From NCBI RefSeq assembly GCF_047974105.1, contig NZ_JBHYRS010000002.1:186001-250000 (forward strand): a DNA stretch of 64,000 nt. The letters are read 5' to 3'. Source of the stretch: Mitsuokella sp047974105 (lineage in GTDB: Bacteria > Bacillota > Negativicutes > Selenomonadales > Selenomonadaceae). The notes beneath the pieces are model-generated. The model had not been told where the DNA came from. It saw nothing but the letters and a program-made list of their open reading frames with translations, and ran no database searches. Shown in pieces: positions 26,610-35,014 of this stretch (positions within the stretch are counted from its first letter, which is position 1; each line of letters opens with the position of its first letter). The translations under genes were made by a program, and so were the position numbers.

Positions 26610-27811
26610 CAGTCGACGAGCTCCGGATGAAAGCTTTCCTTCCATGGCAGGCCCCATTTATTGAGGGCATCCATGAACGGGTCCGGGTCGAACTCTTCGA
26701 TGTTCTTGACGCCGGGGCCCTTCCACGTACCGTTCATGATGAGCATCGCGCCAATCATCGCGGGCACGCCCGTCGTGTACGAAACGGCCTGCGAGCCGAC
26801 TTCCTTATAGCATTCCTGATGGTCGCAGACGTTGTAGAGATAGTACGTCTTGTCCTTGCCGTCTTTCTTGCCGCGGAAGATGCAGCCGATATTCGTCTTG
26901 CCCTTTGTGCGCGGGCCGAGGCTCGCCGGGTCAGGCAGCACAGCCTTTAAAAACTGCAGCGGGACAATCTGCTTGCCCTCAAATTCAATCGGCTCAATCG
27001 ACGTCATGCCGACATCTTCGAGGCATTTGAGGTGGTTGAGATAGCTTTCACCAAACGTCATAAAGAAGCGGATGCGCTTGATGCCCGGGATGTTGAGACC
27101 GAGGCTCTCGAGCTCTTCGTGGTGCAGCAGGTACATGTCCTTCGGTCCGACTTCGGGGAAATTGTAGACGCGCTTGATTTCCATCGGCTTCGTCTCGACC
27201 CAGTGGCCGTCCTCCCAGTAGCTGCCGTTGGCCGAGACTTCGCGGATGTTGATTTCCGGATTGAAGTTCGTCGCAAACGGATAGCCGTGGTCGCCGGCGT
27301 TGCAGTCGAGGATATCGATGTAGTTGATTTCGTCAAAATGATGCTTGAGCGCATAGGCCGCAAAGACGCCCGTGACGCCCGGGTCAAAGCCTGAGCCCAA
27401 AAGTGCCGTGATGCCGGCCTTCTCGTAGCGCTCACGATAAGCCCACTGCCATTTGTACTCGAACTTCGCCGTGTCCTCCGGCTCGTAGTTTGCCGTGTCG
27501 ACGTAATTCGTCTTCGTCGCGAGGCAGGCATCCATGATGTGCAGGTCCTGATACGGCAAAGCGAGGTTTAAGACGACGTCAGGCTTAAATTCGTTAATCA
27601 GTGCGATGAGTGCGTCGACATTGTCGGCATCAATCTGAGCCGTCTGGATTTTCGTTTTCGTCGTGCCCTCGAGTTTTTCCTTCAGCGCGTCGCATTTCGA
27701 CTTTGTACGCGAGGCAATCATGATCTCGCTGAACTCGTCCGAATTCTGGCAGCATTTGTGAATGGCGACACTCGCAACGCCGCCGCAGCCGATGATTAAA
27801 GCTTTTCCCAT
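26609..27811 (-). CDS. Carboxynorspermidine/carboxyspermidine dehydrogenase (saccharopine dehydrogenase-like)
   Basis: Condenses aspartate semialdehyde with a diamine (putrescine or 1,3-diaminopropane) and reduces the Schiff base with NADPH, the first step of the carboxyspermidine route. The 400 residues begin MGKALIIGCGGVASVAIHKC (Rossmann loop) and contain NLALPYQD and GSGFDPGVTGVFAAYAL. These are typical of this subfamily rather than lysine-forming saccharopine dehydrogenase. ATG at 27811 has AGGAGG seven bases upstream. Directly followed by its decarboxylase partner, which fixes its role. Confidence 0.93.
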   Translation of the reverse strand: MGKALIIGCGGVASVAIHKCCQNSDEFSEIMIASRTKSKCDALKEKLEGTTKTKIQTAQIDADNVDALIALINEFKPDVVLNLALPYQDLHIMDACLATKTNYVDTANYEPEDTAKFEYKWQWAYRERYEKAGITALLGSGFDPGVTGVFAAYALKHHFDEINYIDILDCNAGDHGYPFATNFNPEINIREVSANGSYWEDGHWVETKPMEIKRVYNFPEVGPKDMYLLHHEELESLGLNIPGIKRIRFFMTFGESYLNHLKCLEDVGMTSIEPIEFEGKQIVPLQFLKAVLPDPASLGPRTKGKTNIGCIFRGKKDGKDKTYYLYNVCDHQECYKEVGSQAVSYTTGVPAMIGAMLIMNGTWKGPGVKNIEEFDPDPFMDALNKWGLPWKESFHPELVD

Positions 27812-27879
27812 ATTAAGGCCTCCTGATAATAATGTAGTTATGTATGTAAATCTTAAACGGACCCCTGATGTTTTTGCAG

Positions 27880-28752
27880 TCAGAGATACGGTTTTTCCAA
27901 ACAGAGCAGCATTTCGCGCAGCAGCTTCAGGGCCGTGGCCGTCGACGCGCCGCTCGGGTCGAGTGGCGGTGAGAGCTCGACCATGTCGCAGCCGACGATA
28001 TGGCAGCCGCGGATGACGCGCAGCGCCGCGGAAAGAAGGTCCGTAAAGCGCACGCCGCCCGCCTCCGGCGTCCCCGTGCCCGGGAAACACGAAGGGTCGA
28101 GCACGTCGAGGTCAATCGTGAGGTAGACGGGCCTGCCCTTGAGACTTGCAATCGTCTCGTCAAGTCCCGCAAAGCTGAACTTCTGGATATGCGTATGGCC
28201 TTCTGCCGACCAATACCATTCCGCACGTTCGCCGCTCCTGATGCCAAACTGATGGATGCGGCCATCGCCAAGAAACTCCCAGATGCGGCGGATGACCGTC
28301 GCGTGCGAGAGTCGGTTGCCGAGATATTCCTCGCGCAAATCGGTATGCGCGTCAAAATGAATCAGCGCAAGGTCGGGATATTTTTCGTAGACGGCGCGGA
28401 CGGCCGGCAGAGACACGAGGTGCTCGCCGCCGATTAAAAATGGCAGCTTGCCATCCCCGACGATATCGCGCGCACAGGCTTCGATATCGCGCAGAGCCAT
28501 TTCCGTATCGCCAAAGCAGAGCTCAAGGTCGCCGCCGTCAAAGACCTTCGCATCCTCGAGGTCGAGGTCCTGATACGGACTGTACGTCTCAAGGCCGTAC
28601 GACTCCGCGCGCATCGTGCGGCTCGCAAAGCGCGTGCCCGGACGGTACGACGTCGTCGAGTCAAATGGCGCGCCGTACAGCACGATGCGGCTCTCTTCAT
28701 AATCGTTCTCGCAGCCGAGGAACGTCTCGACATTACGCTTCCGGTTCAACAT
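27880..28752 (-). CDS. speB: Agmatinase
   Basis: Ureohydrolase that splits agmatine into putrescine and urea. The 290-residue protein has the two manganese-binding motifs HFDAHTDLREEYLG near residue 130 and TIDLDVLDPSCFPG near 210, plus GGEHLVSLP near 103. Agmatinase is preferred over arginase or formiminoglutamase because a SpeA-type decarboxylase and spermidine genes surround it. It overlaps speE by 20 nt. Confidence 0.92.
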   Translation of the reverse strand: MLNRKRNVETFLGCENDYEESRIVLYGAPFDSTTSYRPGTRFASRTMRAESYGLETYSPYQDLDLEDAKVFDGGDLELCFGDTEMALRDIEACARDIVGDGKLPFLIGGEHLVSLPAVRAVYEKYPDLALIHFDAHTDLREEYLGNRLSHATVIRRIWEFLGDGRIHQFGIRSGERAEWYWSAEGHTHIQKFSFAGLDETIASLKGRPVYLTIDLDVLDPSCFPGTGTPEAGGVRFTDLLSAALRVIRGCHIVGCDMVELSPPLDPSGASTATALKLLREMLLCLEKPYL

Positions 28753-29593
28753 CTCTTAACATCTCCTCCACATAGTTCGGCAGGGCAAAAGCCCCGGCAT
28801 GCAGCTGTGTGTTGTAATAGCGCGTCTTAAGGCCGAGAGCGTTCCAGCGCACCCAGTTGACGTCCCTGACCGGATGGCGTTTTTTCGAGGCAAAGCCAAA
28901 CAGCCAGTGCCCCGAAGGATACGTCGGGATATGCGCCTGATAAACGCGGCTTATCGGGAACGAATCGACAATGCGTTTATGCGCGCGCTGCATCGCGTAC
29001 GCATCCTGCTGATAAAACGGGCTCTCATGCTGATTGACCATGATGCCGTCCTCACGCAGGGCCTTATAGCAGTTGCCGTAAAACTCCTTCGTAAACAGCC
29101 CCTCGCCCGGCCCAAACGGGTCCGTCGAATCGACGATGATGAGGTCGTAGGCATTTTCCGCATGACGCACATACTTCAGCCCGTCCTCATAATGAATGCT
29201 GACACGCGGGTCGCCAAGACACCCTGCCGTCTGCGGCAGATACTTTTTGCAGACCTCGACGACGAGCTCATCGATTTCTACGAGATCGATATGGCGAATC
29301 GTCGGATAACGCAGCAGCTCGCGCACCGTCCCGCCATCCCCGCCGCCGATGACCAGCACCTCACGCGCGTCGGGATTGACGCACATCGGCACATGCGTGA
29401 TCATCTCGTGGTAAATGAACTCATCCATCTCCGTCAGCATCATATACCCGTCAAGCGTCAAAAACCGCCCGAACTCCTTCGAATCAAAAATATCGATGCG
29501 CTGAAACTCACTGCGCCCCGAATAAAGCTGCCGGTCCACCTTAATCGAAAGCCGGACATTCGGCGTATGGTTCTCCGTAAACCAAAGTTCCAT
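28733..29593 (-). CDS. speE: Spermidine synthase (polyamine aminopropyltransferase)
   Basis: Transfers the aminopropyl group of decarboxylated AdoMet to putrescine. The 286 residues contain LVIGGGDGGTVRELLRYP (nucleotide loop) near 95, LVEID and the catalytic IIVDSTDPFGPGEGLF near 155. AGGAGGG precedes the ATG. Upstream lies a 384-bp non-coding stretch with two palindromic repeats that separates it from the decarboxylase gene. Confidence 0.94.
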   Translation of the reverse strand: MELWFTENHTPNVRLSIKVDRQLYSGRSEFQRIDIFDSKEFGRFLTLDGYMMLTEMDEFIYHEMITHVPMCVNPDAREVLVIGGGDGGTVRELLRYPTIRHIDLVEIDELVVEVCKKYLPQTAGCLGDPRVSIHYEDGLKYVRHAENAYDLIIVDSTDPFGPGEGLFTKEFYGNCYKALREDGIMVNQHESPFYQQDAYAMQRAHKRIVDSFPISRVYQAHIPTYPSGHWLFGFASKKRHPVRDVNWVRWNALGLKTRYYNTQLHAGAFALPNYVEEMLRDVEPEA

Positions 29594-29661
29594 CTAAGCC
29601 CTCCTTTATCGCACGAACAGCGTCGTAACTTGAAAATAATATTGTTTCATAGAAGCACAGC

Positions 29662-29740
29662 CCTGAGGCATCAGGTGGTATCCATAAGCGCAGCTTCAGC
29701 CTGCTGCGCGAAGCGTTGGATACCATATGATGCCGCCTCA
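29662..29740 (+). repeat. Dispersed palindromic repeat, short form
   Basis: Arms GGCATCAGGTGGTATCC (29667-29683) and GGATACCATATGATGCC (29718-29734) pair with a few mismatches around the conserved core AAGCGCAGCTTCAGCCTG then CTGCGCGAAGCGTT. It is followed by the typical GCCGCCTC flank. Confidence 0.85.
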
Positions 29741-29760
29741 ATTTGCAAAAGCATATGCGA

Positions 29761-29960
29761 GCCTGAGGCCATGGGGCACAGCCCTAAGTGGAGCTTTGGT
29801 CTTCTGCGTGAAGAACTTATTTTTGCCAACCAGAACCCTTGCGAAAGAGCGTCCGTCCAAACGAAGTGCGTTTAGCTCTTTCGTAAGGATGCCATAAAAG
29901 GCAAAAATAAGTTTAGCAGAAGACCACGCGGAGCGTTGGCTGTGCCCCAGTGGCCGCCTC
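29761..29960 (+). repeat. Dispersed palindromic repeat, long form, copy 2
   Basis: Nested perfect arms: GGGGCACAGCC with GGCTGTGCCCC, GGTCTTCTGC with GCAGAAGACC, AACTTATTTTTGCC with GGCAAAAATAAGTT, and GCGAAAGAGC with GCTCTTTCG(T). Compared with copy 1, paired positions change together (for example AATTT/AAATT becomes AACTT/AAGTT). Confidence 0.9.
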
Positions 29961-29977
29961 GTTTCATCGAACTCTCC

Positions 29978-31441
29978 CTATTTCACCACATTGAGCCGTG
30001 CAATCGTCATGTCTTCGGGCCCCGTCATCTGGCACCCCTTTTTACGCGCATATTTTATATAGGTAAGGATCTCCTCCGTAATGCGCTCCCCCGGTGCGAG
30101 AATCGGGATCCCCGGCGGGTAGCACATGACGAACTCGCTGCAGACGCGTCCGACGGTTGCCTCAAGCGGCAAAGACTCCTTCTCCGCGTAAAACGCTTCC
30201 TGCGGCCCGTAGACGACCTCGGGCTCGATGTACTCGGCCTTCAGCATCTTCGACGAATCCTTGCGGTAATTGCGCCGGATCTCCGCGAGAGCCGCGACGA
30301 GGCGTTCAATATCCTTCGGCCTGTCGCCGACTGACACATAGGCCAAAAGATTTGCGATATCGCCAAACTCCGTCTGGATGTCGTACTCATCGCGCAGAAT
30401 GTCGTAGACCTCGATGCCCGCGAGCCCCGTCGGCCGCGTGAAAATCGAGAGCTTCGTCGTATCGAAGTCGAAAATCGAATCGCCGTTGATGAACTCGCGG
30501 CCGTAGGCATAATAATCGCCAATCGCGTTGATTTCCTCGCGCGCGTATTCGACAAGCGAAATGACCTTGTCAAAAATCTCCTGTCCGTGCAGCGCGAGAT
30601 TGCGCCGGCTGATATCGAGACTCGAAAGCAGAAGATACGAGCCCGACGTCGTCTGCGTGATGTTGATGACCTGATGCACATAGCCCGCGTTGACATGCGG
30701 CCCGCAGAGCAGCATCGAGCTCTGCGTCAGCGACCCGCCCGACTTATGCATGCTGATAGACGCCATATCGGCCCCCGCCGCCATCGCCGAGACCGGCAGC
30801 TTATCGTGAAAGTAAAAATGCGTGCCGTGCGCCTCGTCGGCAAGCACCATCATGCCGTGCTCATGTGCGACTTTGACAATTTCCCTGAGATTCGAGCAGA
30901 TGCCGTAATACGTCGGATTATTGACGAGCACGGCCTTCGCGTCCGGATGACGCCTGATGGCATCCTTGACTTCTTCAACGCGCATGCCAAGCGAAATCCC
31001 GAGCGTATGGTCCATCTGCGGATTGACATAAACCGGAATCGCGCCGCAGAGAATCAAAGCATTAATGGCACTCCGATGCACATTGCGCGGCATGATGATC
31101 TTATCGCCGCGCTTCACCGCCGTCATCACCATCGCCTGCACCGCAGACGTCGTGCCCCCGACCATAAAAAACGCATGCGCCGCGCCAAACGCCTCGGCCG
31201 CGAGCTGTTCGGCATCACGGATGACCGACACCGGGTGACAGAGATTGTCGAGCATCTTCATCGAATTCACATCGACATCAAGACACTTCTCCCCGAGAAA
31301 ATCCCGCAGCTCCGGATTCCCGCGCCCTCGCTTATGCCCCGGCACATCAAACGGCACCAGCCGCGCCCGCTTCATCCGCTCCAGCGCCTCCAAAATCGGC
31401 GCACTCTCCTGCGAAAGATAACCTTTCAACGTAACTTTCAC
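29978..31441 (-). CDS. speA: Orn/Lys/Arg decarboxylase family protein, probable arginine decarboxylase
   Basis: PLP-dependent fold-type I decarboxylase of the short (about 490 aa) SpeA/Cad type, here 487 residues. It has FDVPGHKRGRG near residue 35, LADEAHGTHFYFH near 225 and SMHKSGGSLTQSS with the PLP-binding lysine near 255. The nearby agmatinase makes arginine the likeliest substrate, producing agmatine; lysine cannot be excluded. The start is uncertain: the GTG at 31441 touches the AAAGGA ribosome-binding sequence, and a TTG at 31429 is the alternative. Confidence 0.88.
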   Translation of the reverse strand: MKVTLKGYLSQESAPILEALERMKRARLVPFDVPGHKRGRGNPELRDFLGEKCLDVDVNSMKMLDNLCHPVSVIRDAEQLAAEAFGAAHAFFMVGGTTSAVQAMVMTAVKRGDKIIMPRNVHRSAINALILCGAIPVYVNPQMDHTLGISLGMRVEEVKDAIRRHPDAKAVLVNNPTYYGICSNLREIVKVAHEHGMMVLADEAHGTHFYFHDKLPVSAMAAGADMASISMHKSGGSLTQSSMLLCGPHVNAGYVHQVINITQTTSGSYLLLSSLDISRRNLALHGQEIFDKVISLVEYAREEINAIGDYYAYGREFINGDSIFDFDTTKLSIFTRPTGLAGIEVYDILRDEYDIQTEFGDIANLLAYVSVGDRPKDIERLVAALAEIRRNYRKDSSKMLKAEYIEPEVVYGPQEAFYAEKESLPLEATVGRVCSEFVMCYPPGIPILAPGERITEEILTYIKYARKKGCQMTGPEDMTIARLNVVK

Positions 31442-31507
31442 TTCCTTTATATCTTTATTTCCCTAGCGAAAAACACCTTATCTACATACGAGAAATACCT
31501 GAGAAAA

Positions 31508-31578
31508 ATGGCTGTTCCCATAAGCGAAGCTTCAGCCTGCTGCGCGGAGCGTTGACAGCTCACCATCTCCTGCCGCCT
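31508..31578 (+). repeat. Dispersed palindromic repeat, short form, degenerate
   Basis: Conserved core CATAAGCGAAGCTTCAGCC then TGCTGCGCGGAGCGTTG, but arms reduced to GCTGT/ACAGC, and a CTGCCGCC flank. It looks like a decayed copy. Confidence 0.75.
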
Positions 31579-31612
31579 TGCCATCCTTGTTGCGGCAGCG
31601 TGCAGCGTGCAG

Positions 31613-31692
31613 CCTCAAGGCCGTAGTGGGTATCCATAAGCGAAGCTTCGGCCTGCCGCGCGTAGCGTTGGATACCCGCTACGGCCGCCTTC
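31613..31692 (+). repeat. Dispersed palindromic repeat, short form
   Basis: Arms GGCCGTAGTGGGTATCC and GGATACCCGCTACGGCC pair over 17 bp with one G-T. The core is ATAAGCGAAGCTTCGGCC then TGCCGCGCGTAGCGTT. The tip changes CAGCCTGCTG to CGGCCTGCCG relative to other copies, keeping its pairing. Confidence 0.88.
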
Positions 31693-31703
31693 GTTCCTCG
31701 ATG

Positions 31704-32525
31704 TCAGTACAGATTTTTCCCGCTGTATATCTCAATCATTTCGCGCCGCAGACTGTTGCTGATCGCGAGCCTGTCCTTCGGCGGAATCTCATAGATATCG
31801 GTGTTAAAGAGATAATTCTGCAGCTTCGGCTCCTTAATGAGCATGCGCGTGTGGAAAAGATTCGCCTGATAGAGATTGATATCGACCGCATCGTAACGGT
31901 CGAGCGTCTCCTGTTTGATGAACTCCTGAATCGACCGCATTTTCGAATCCATGAAGAGCTTGCGGCCGTCGACATCGCGCGTAAAACCGCGCACGCGGTA
32001 ATCCATCGTGATGATATCCGAGTCGAACTGTGCAATCAGATAATCAAGCGTCTTTAAGGGCGAAATCTCACCGCACGTCGCCACATCGATATCGACGCGG
32101 AACGTCGCGATGCTCGTGCCCGGATGGAACTCGGGGTACGTATGCACCGTGACATGACTCTTGTCGAGGTGCGCGAGAATCGTATCGCCGAGGATGGCCG
32201 ACTCGACGGGCTTTTTGCGCCCCGAAGCCACGGCCTCCTCTTCGGCAATCAGCATCGTCACACTCGCCCCCTGCGGGTCGTAATCCTGTTTCGCGATATT
32301 TAGGATGCGCGCGCCAATCATCTCCGTGACCGTCGAAAGAATTTTTGTCAGACGCTCCGAGTTGTACTGCTCATCGATGTACTTGATATAATCCTGCTGT
32401 TCCCGCTCCGATTTTGCGTAACAGATATCATAAATATTGAAGCTCAATGCCTTCGTCAGGTTATTGAAGCCGTACAGCTTCAGCTTTTCCTCCAATCCGC
32501 CAAAACCTGCCTTTCCCTTTGTCAT
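31704..32525 (-). CDS. speD: S-adenosylmethionine decarboxylase proenzyme (E. coli-type)
   Basis: Makes decarboxylated AdoMet, the aminopropyl donor for SpeE. At 273 residues it matches the class 1A (gamma-proteobacterial) form: KLKLYGFNNLTKALSF at the N-terminus, QDYDPQGASVT, and the self-cleavage site AHLDKSHVTVHTYPE, where the Ser becomes the pyruvoyl cofactor. This form is larger than the Bacillus-type enzyme. The ATG at 32525 has no clear ribosome-binding site; an internal TTG just before KLKLYG is another possibility. First gene of the polyamine cluster, behind a promoter at 32604-32632. Confidence 0.94.
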   Translation of the reverse strand: MTKGKAGFGGLEEKLKLYGFNNLTKALSFNIYDICYAKSEREQQDYIKYIDEQYNSERLTKILSTVTEMIGARILNIAKQDYDPQGASVTMLIAEEEAVASGRKKPVESAILGDTILAHLDKSHVTVHTYPEFHPGTSIATFRVDIDVATCGEISPLKTLDYLIAQFDSDIITMDYRVRGFTRDVDGRKLFMDSKMRSIQEFIKQETLDRYDAVDINLYQANLFHTRMLIKEPKLQNYLFNTDIYEIPPKDRLAISNSLRREMIEIYSGKNLY

Positions 32526-32550
32526 TCGTTTCTGTTTTTACGTCTTTTAT

Positions 32551-32586
32551 GAAAATAGGCCACGGCTCTCAGAAGCCATGGCCTAT
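32551..32586 (-). terminator. Hairpin between trmD and speD (terminator or attenuator)
   Basis: 13-bp stem ATAGGCCATGGCT / AGCCGTGGCCTAT followed by a short TTTTC run. It lies downstream of trmD but also downstream of a promoter that reads into speD, so it may act as a leader hairpin as well as a terminator. Confidence 0.6.
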
Positions 32587-32603
32587 CTGCTAACTTTAGC
32601 TTT

Positions 32604-32632
32604 ATTTTAGCAAATTTTACCTGCCTGAACAA
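32604..32632 (-). promoter_or_regulatory. Probable promoter for the speD-led polyamine transcript
   Basis: Minus strand: -35 TTGTTC (32632-32627), 17 bp, -10 TAAAAT (32609-32604), just past the trmD stop. Confidence 0.5.
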
Positions 32633-32656
32633 GTAAATTCTATGTTACAGAATCCC

Positions 32657-33385
32657 TTATAAACCGCGCAGGAATTCTTTGTCTTTTTCGCTGAGTTCCT
32701 TTTTCTCAAGCAGGTCCGGACGCTTTTCTTTCGTCATGCGCAGGGACTCTTTACGGCGCCATTCGCGGATTTTCGCGTGGTCGCCGGAGAGCAGCACCTC
32801 AGGCACGGCCATGCCCTCAAATTCGCGCGGCCGCGTGTACTGGGGGAACTCCAAAAGGCCGTCGTAGAACGAGTCAGTCGGTGCGGAATCCTCATCGCCG
32901 AGAACGCCCGGCAGCATGCGCGAGACGGCGTCCGTGATGACCATGGCCGGCAGCTCGCCGCCCGTCAGCACGAAGTCGCCAATCGAGATGGCCTCGTCCG
33001 CAAGCGGATAAATCCGCGCGTCAAAGCCCTCGTAATGGCCGCAGATAAAGACGAGCTGGTCATACTTTGCAAGTTCCTTCGCCTTTTCCTGCGTGAAGAC
33101 CGGCCCCGACGGGTCCATGATCAGCACGCGGCGGTTCCCCGTAAATTCCTCGGTCCTTGCCAGCACATCGCGCACAGCGCGGTACATCGGCTCGGGCTTT
33201 AAAACCATGCCGGCCCCGCCGCCAAACGGCGAGTCATCGACGTGTTTGTGCTTGTCAAAGGAAAAATCGCGGAAATTCGTGAAGTGGATGTCGAGGATGC
33301 CGTTTTCGACCGCGCGTTTCGTGATGCTGTCGCCAAAGGGGCCTGCAAACATCTCGGGGAAAAGCGTGACCATGTCAATGCGCAT
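32657..33385 (-). CDS. trmD: tRNA (guanine-N1-)-methyltransferase TrmD
   Basis: Methylates G37 of tRNAs to prevent frameshifting. The 242 residues start MRIDMVTLFPEMF and contain the SPOUT knot motifs IFICGHYEGFDAR-type (VFICGHYEGFDARI near 112) and ISIGDFVLTGGELPA near 135. It overlaps rimM by 11 nt. The usual downstream rplS is absent; a hairpin and the polyamine cluster follow. Confidence 0.96.
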   Translation of the reverse strand: MRIDMVTLFPEMFAGPFGDSITKRAVENGILDIHFTNFRDFSFDKHKHVDDSPFGGGAGMVLKPEPMYRAVRDVLARTEEFTGNRRVLIMDPSGPVFTQEKAKELAKYDQLVFICGHYEGFDARIYPLADEAISIGDFVLTGGELPAMVITDAVSRMLPGVLGDEDSAPTDSFYDGLLEFPQYTRPREFEGMAVPEVLLSGDHAKIREWRRKESLRMTKEKRPDLLEKKELSEKDKEFLRGL

Positions 33386-33878
33386 CGTCCGCCTCCTCCG
33401 GAATCGTTACGACCATAATACCGCCCTTGACATCGATTTTTTTGACCACGGCCTTGAGTGCCGGAATCAAAAGCTCGCTGCCGTCCGTGCGGCGTGCCTG
33501 ATAGACGTCGTTGCTGCCCGTGCGCAGGACATTTTCGACCGTGCCGAGCTCTTCGCCGCTTTCATCGAGGACCTTCAGGCCGATGATGTCAAACGTGTAG
33601 AACTCGCCCTCTTCCAAGGGAGCAGCCTCGCTGCGGTCGACCGTCAGCAGCCGGCCCGTCAGGCGCATCGCGTCCTCGCGCACCGGATATTCGCGGAATT
33701 TCAGCAGGACGAACTGCTTGTGGTATTTGCAGCTCTCGATGTGCAGCAGCTCATCGCCGACCATGACTTCCTTCATGCCGGCAAAGCGGTCCGTAAAATC
33801 CGTCAGCGGGATGATGCGCATCTCGCCGTGGATGCCGTGGGCGGCACCGACTTTGCCAATCGTCACGCGGTTTTTCAT
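33375..33878 (-). CDS. rimM: 16S rRNA processing protein RimM
   Basis: Assists maturation of the 30S head by binding S19. The 167 residues begin MKNRVTIGKVGAAHGIHGEM and have a C-terminal PRC-barrel (about 95-165). The frame is open to 33956 inside ylqD, but MKNR at 33878 gives the normal family length; no strong ribosome-binding site is visible, so translation may be coupled to ylqD. Confidence 0.93.
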   Translation of the reverse strand: MKNRVTIGKVGAAHGIHGEMRIIPLTDFTDRFAGMKEVMVGDELLHIESCKYHKQFVLLKFREYPVREDAMRLTGRLLTVDRSEAAPLEEGEFYTFDIIGLKVLDESGEELGTVENVLRTGSNDVYQARRTDGSELLIPALKAVVKKIDVKGGIMVVTIPEEADDAH

Positions 33879-33927
33879 GTCGATTTTCGGCTGCTGGCCC
33901 TTTTTCGAAGCTTTGAGGCCCCTGTTA

Positions 33928-34359
33928 TTAGCCGCGGATGGCGATAATCTTGTCATCTTCCACCAGCACTTCCACGTTCATGAGCTCGCGCATGTCGTCG
34001 CCAACTTTGACCTCGACCTGACGCTCGAGCGTGCCCTGTACGATTTCCGAACCGATTTTGAGTTTTTCCGTCTTTTCCTTCTGGGCAAGAGCCTGCTCGC
34101 GGTACTCGGCGCGCTTCTGCTGCTCCTGACCGAAATGCTGCTGAATGGCACCTAAACGCTGGATTTCCTGCGGCGTCGGCTCGTCCGGATTAGCCGGGCC
34201 GTTCTCGTCGAGGACGCGTTTTTCCTGAATGCGGAGCTGCTGAATCTCGAGCTCGGCGCGCTGGATGCCCTCATCGAGGTCCTTGATCATTTTCTCTTTG
34301 AGCTTTTCCGTGACTTTTGCCTTGATCGTCACCGGCATCTTGAGCGAAATCGTGTTCAT
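33928..34359 (-). CDS. ylqD: YlqD family protein
   Basis: Conserved Firmicutes protein of unknown function, normally found between khpA and rimM, as here. The 143 residues start MNTISLKMPVTIKAKVTE, continue with a long charged coiled-coil-like helix region (about 20-105) and end in a small beta-rich tail (VEVKVGDDMRELMNVEVLVE). GAGG lies six bases before ATG 34359. A terminator upstream separates it from khpA. Confidence 0.82.
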   Translation of the reverse strand: MNTISLKMPVTIKAKVTEKLKEKMIKDLDEGIQRAELEIQQLRIQEKRVLDENGPANPDEPTPQEIQRLGAIQQHFGQEQQKRAEYREQALAQKEKTEKLKIGSEIVQGTLERQVEVKVGDDMRELMNVEVLVEDDKIIAIRG

Positions 34360-34398
34360 AATCTGCCTCTTTTCTGCTATATAAATAGGTAAGCATAT

Positions 34399-34454
34399 AA
34401 AAAGCGGCAAAGCCCTCTTTCCTGTACTTATGTACAGCGGGGCGATGCCGCTTC
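34399..34454 (-). terminator. Branched terminator after khpA
   Basis: AAGCGGCA/TGCCGCTT outer stem, GCCC/GGGC next, CTGTAC/GTACAG inner hairpin, then TTTTTAT. It ends the ylxM-ffh-rpsP-khpA transcript. Confidence 0.8.
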
Positions 34455-34457
34455 TCT

Positions 34458-34685
34458 TTAAATAATCTCAACCGAGACTTTTTTGTTCTCCCGGGTGGCT
34501 GCGGCCTTGACAACTGTACGCATGGCTTTCGCGATGCGTCCCTGACGGCCGATGACCTTACCCATATCATCCTCAGCCACGTGGAGGTCAAGTTCGACCT
34601 CACGGCCCTGCTGTTTTTCTTCCACGCGAACATCTTCGGGATGATCTACCAAGGACTTTGCGATAACTTCAACAAGTTCTTTCAT
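34458..34685 (-). CDS. khpA: KH-domain RNA-binding protein KhpA
   Basis: Small RNA-binding protein (75 aa) that partners KhpB (Jag/EloR) in Gram-positive bacteria. The KH core is visible as DDMGKVIGRQGRIAKAMRTV, with the GxxG loop G-R-Q-G. It lies 14 bp after rpsP, the conserved order. Confidence 0.94.
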   Translation of the reverse strand: MKELVEVIAKSLVDHPEDVRVEEKQQGREVELDLHVAEDDMGKVIGRQGRIAKAMRTVVKAAATRENKKVSVEII

Positions 34686-34699
34686 GCTGCAAGCCTCTC

Positions 34700-34975
34700 T
34701 TAGTTCTTAGCGTTCTTTGCTTCAGCGAACTTAGCCATAAGGCCCTGTTTGCTGAGGAGATTCTTAACGGTATCGGTCGGCTGAGCACCTTTGTTCATCC
34801 AATCGAGAACCTTATCCTCGTCAACGTTGACGACTGCCGGATTCTGGGACGGATCGTAGTTACCGAGAACCTCGATGAAACGACCATCACGCGGAGAGCG
34901 GGAGTCAGCGACAACAATGCGATAGAACGGATTCTTCTTTGCACCCATACGGTTCAGACGAATCTTTACTGCCAT
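34700..34975 (-). CDS. rpsP: 30S ribosomal protein S16
   Basis: 91 residues starting MAVKIRLNRMGAKKNPFYRI, with VADSRSPRDGRFIE, the universal S16 signature. It sits between ffh and khpA. Confidence 0.98.
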   Translation of the reverse strand: MAVKIRLNRMGAKKNPFYRIVVADSRSPRDGRFIEVLGNYDPSQNPAVVNVDEDKVLDWMNKGAQPTDTVKNLLSKQGLMAKFAEAKNAKN

Positions 34976-35014
34976 GTGAATTCACCACCTTTCAAATGGG
35001 ATAAAAATTATAAA

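Larger units (their letters stand above)
29594..29977. other. 384-bp non-coding stretch in the polyamine cluster holding two repeats
   Basis: Holds a short (29662-29740) and a long (29761-29960) copy of the dispersed palindromic family in tandem, in the same orientation. No supported gene. The structures would be transcribed between the decarboxylase gene and speE if the cluster is one transcript. Confidence 0.75.
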
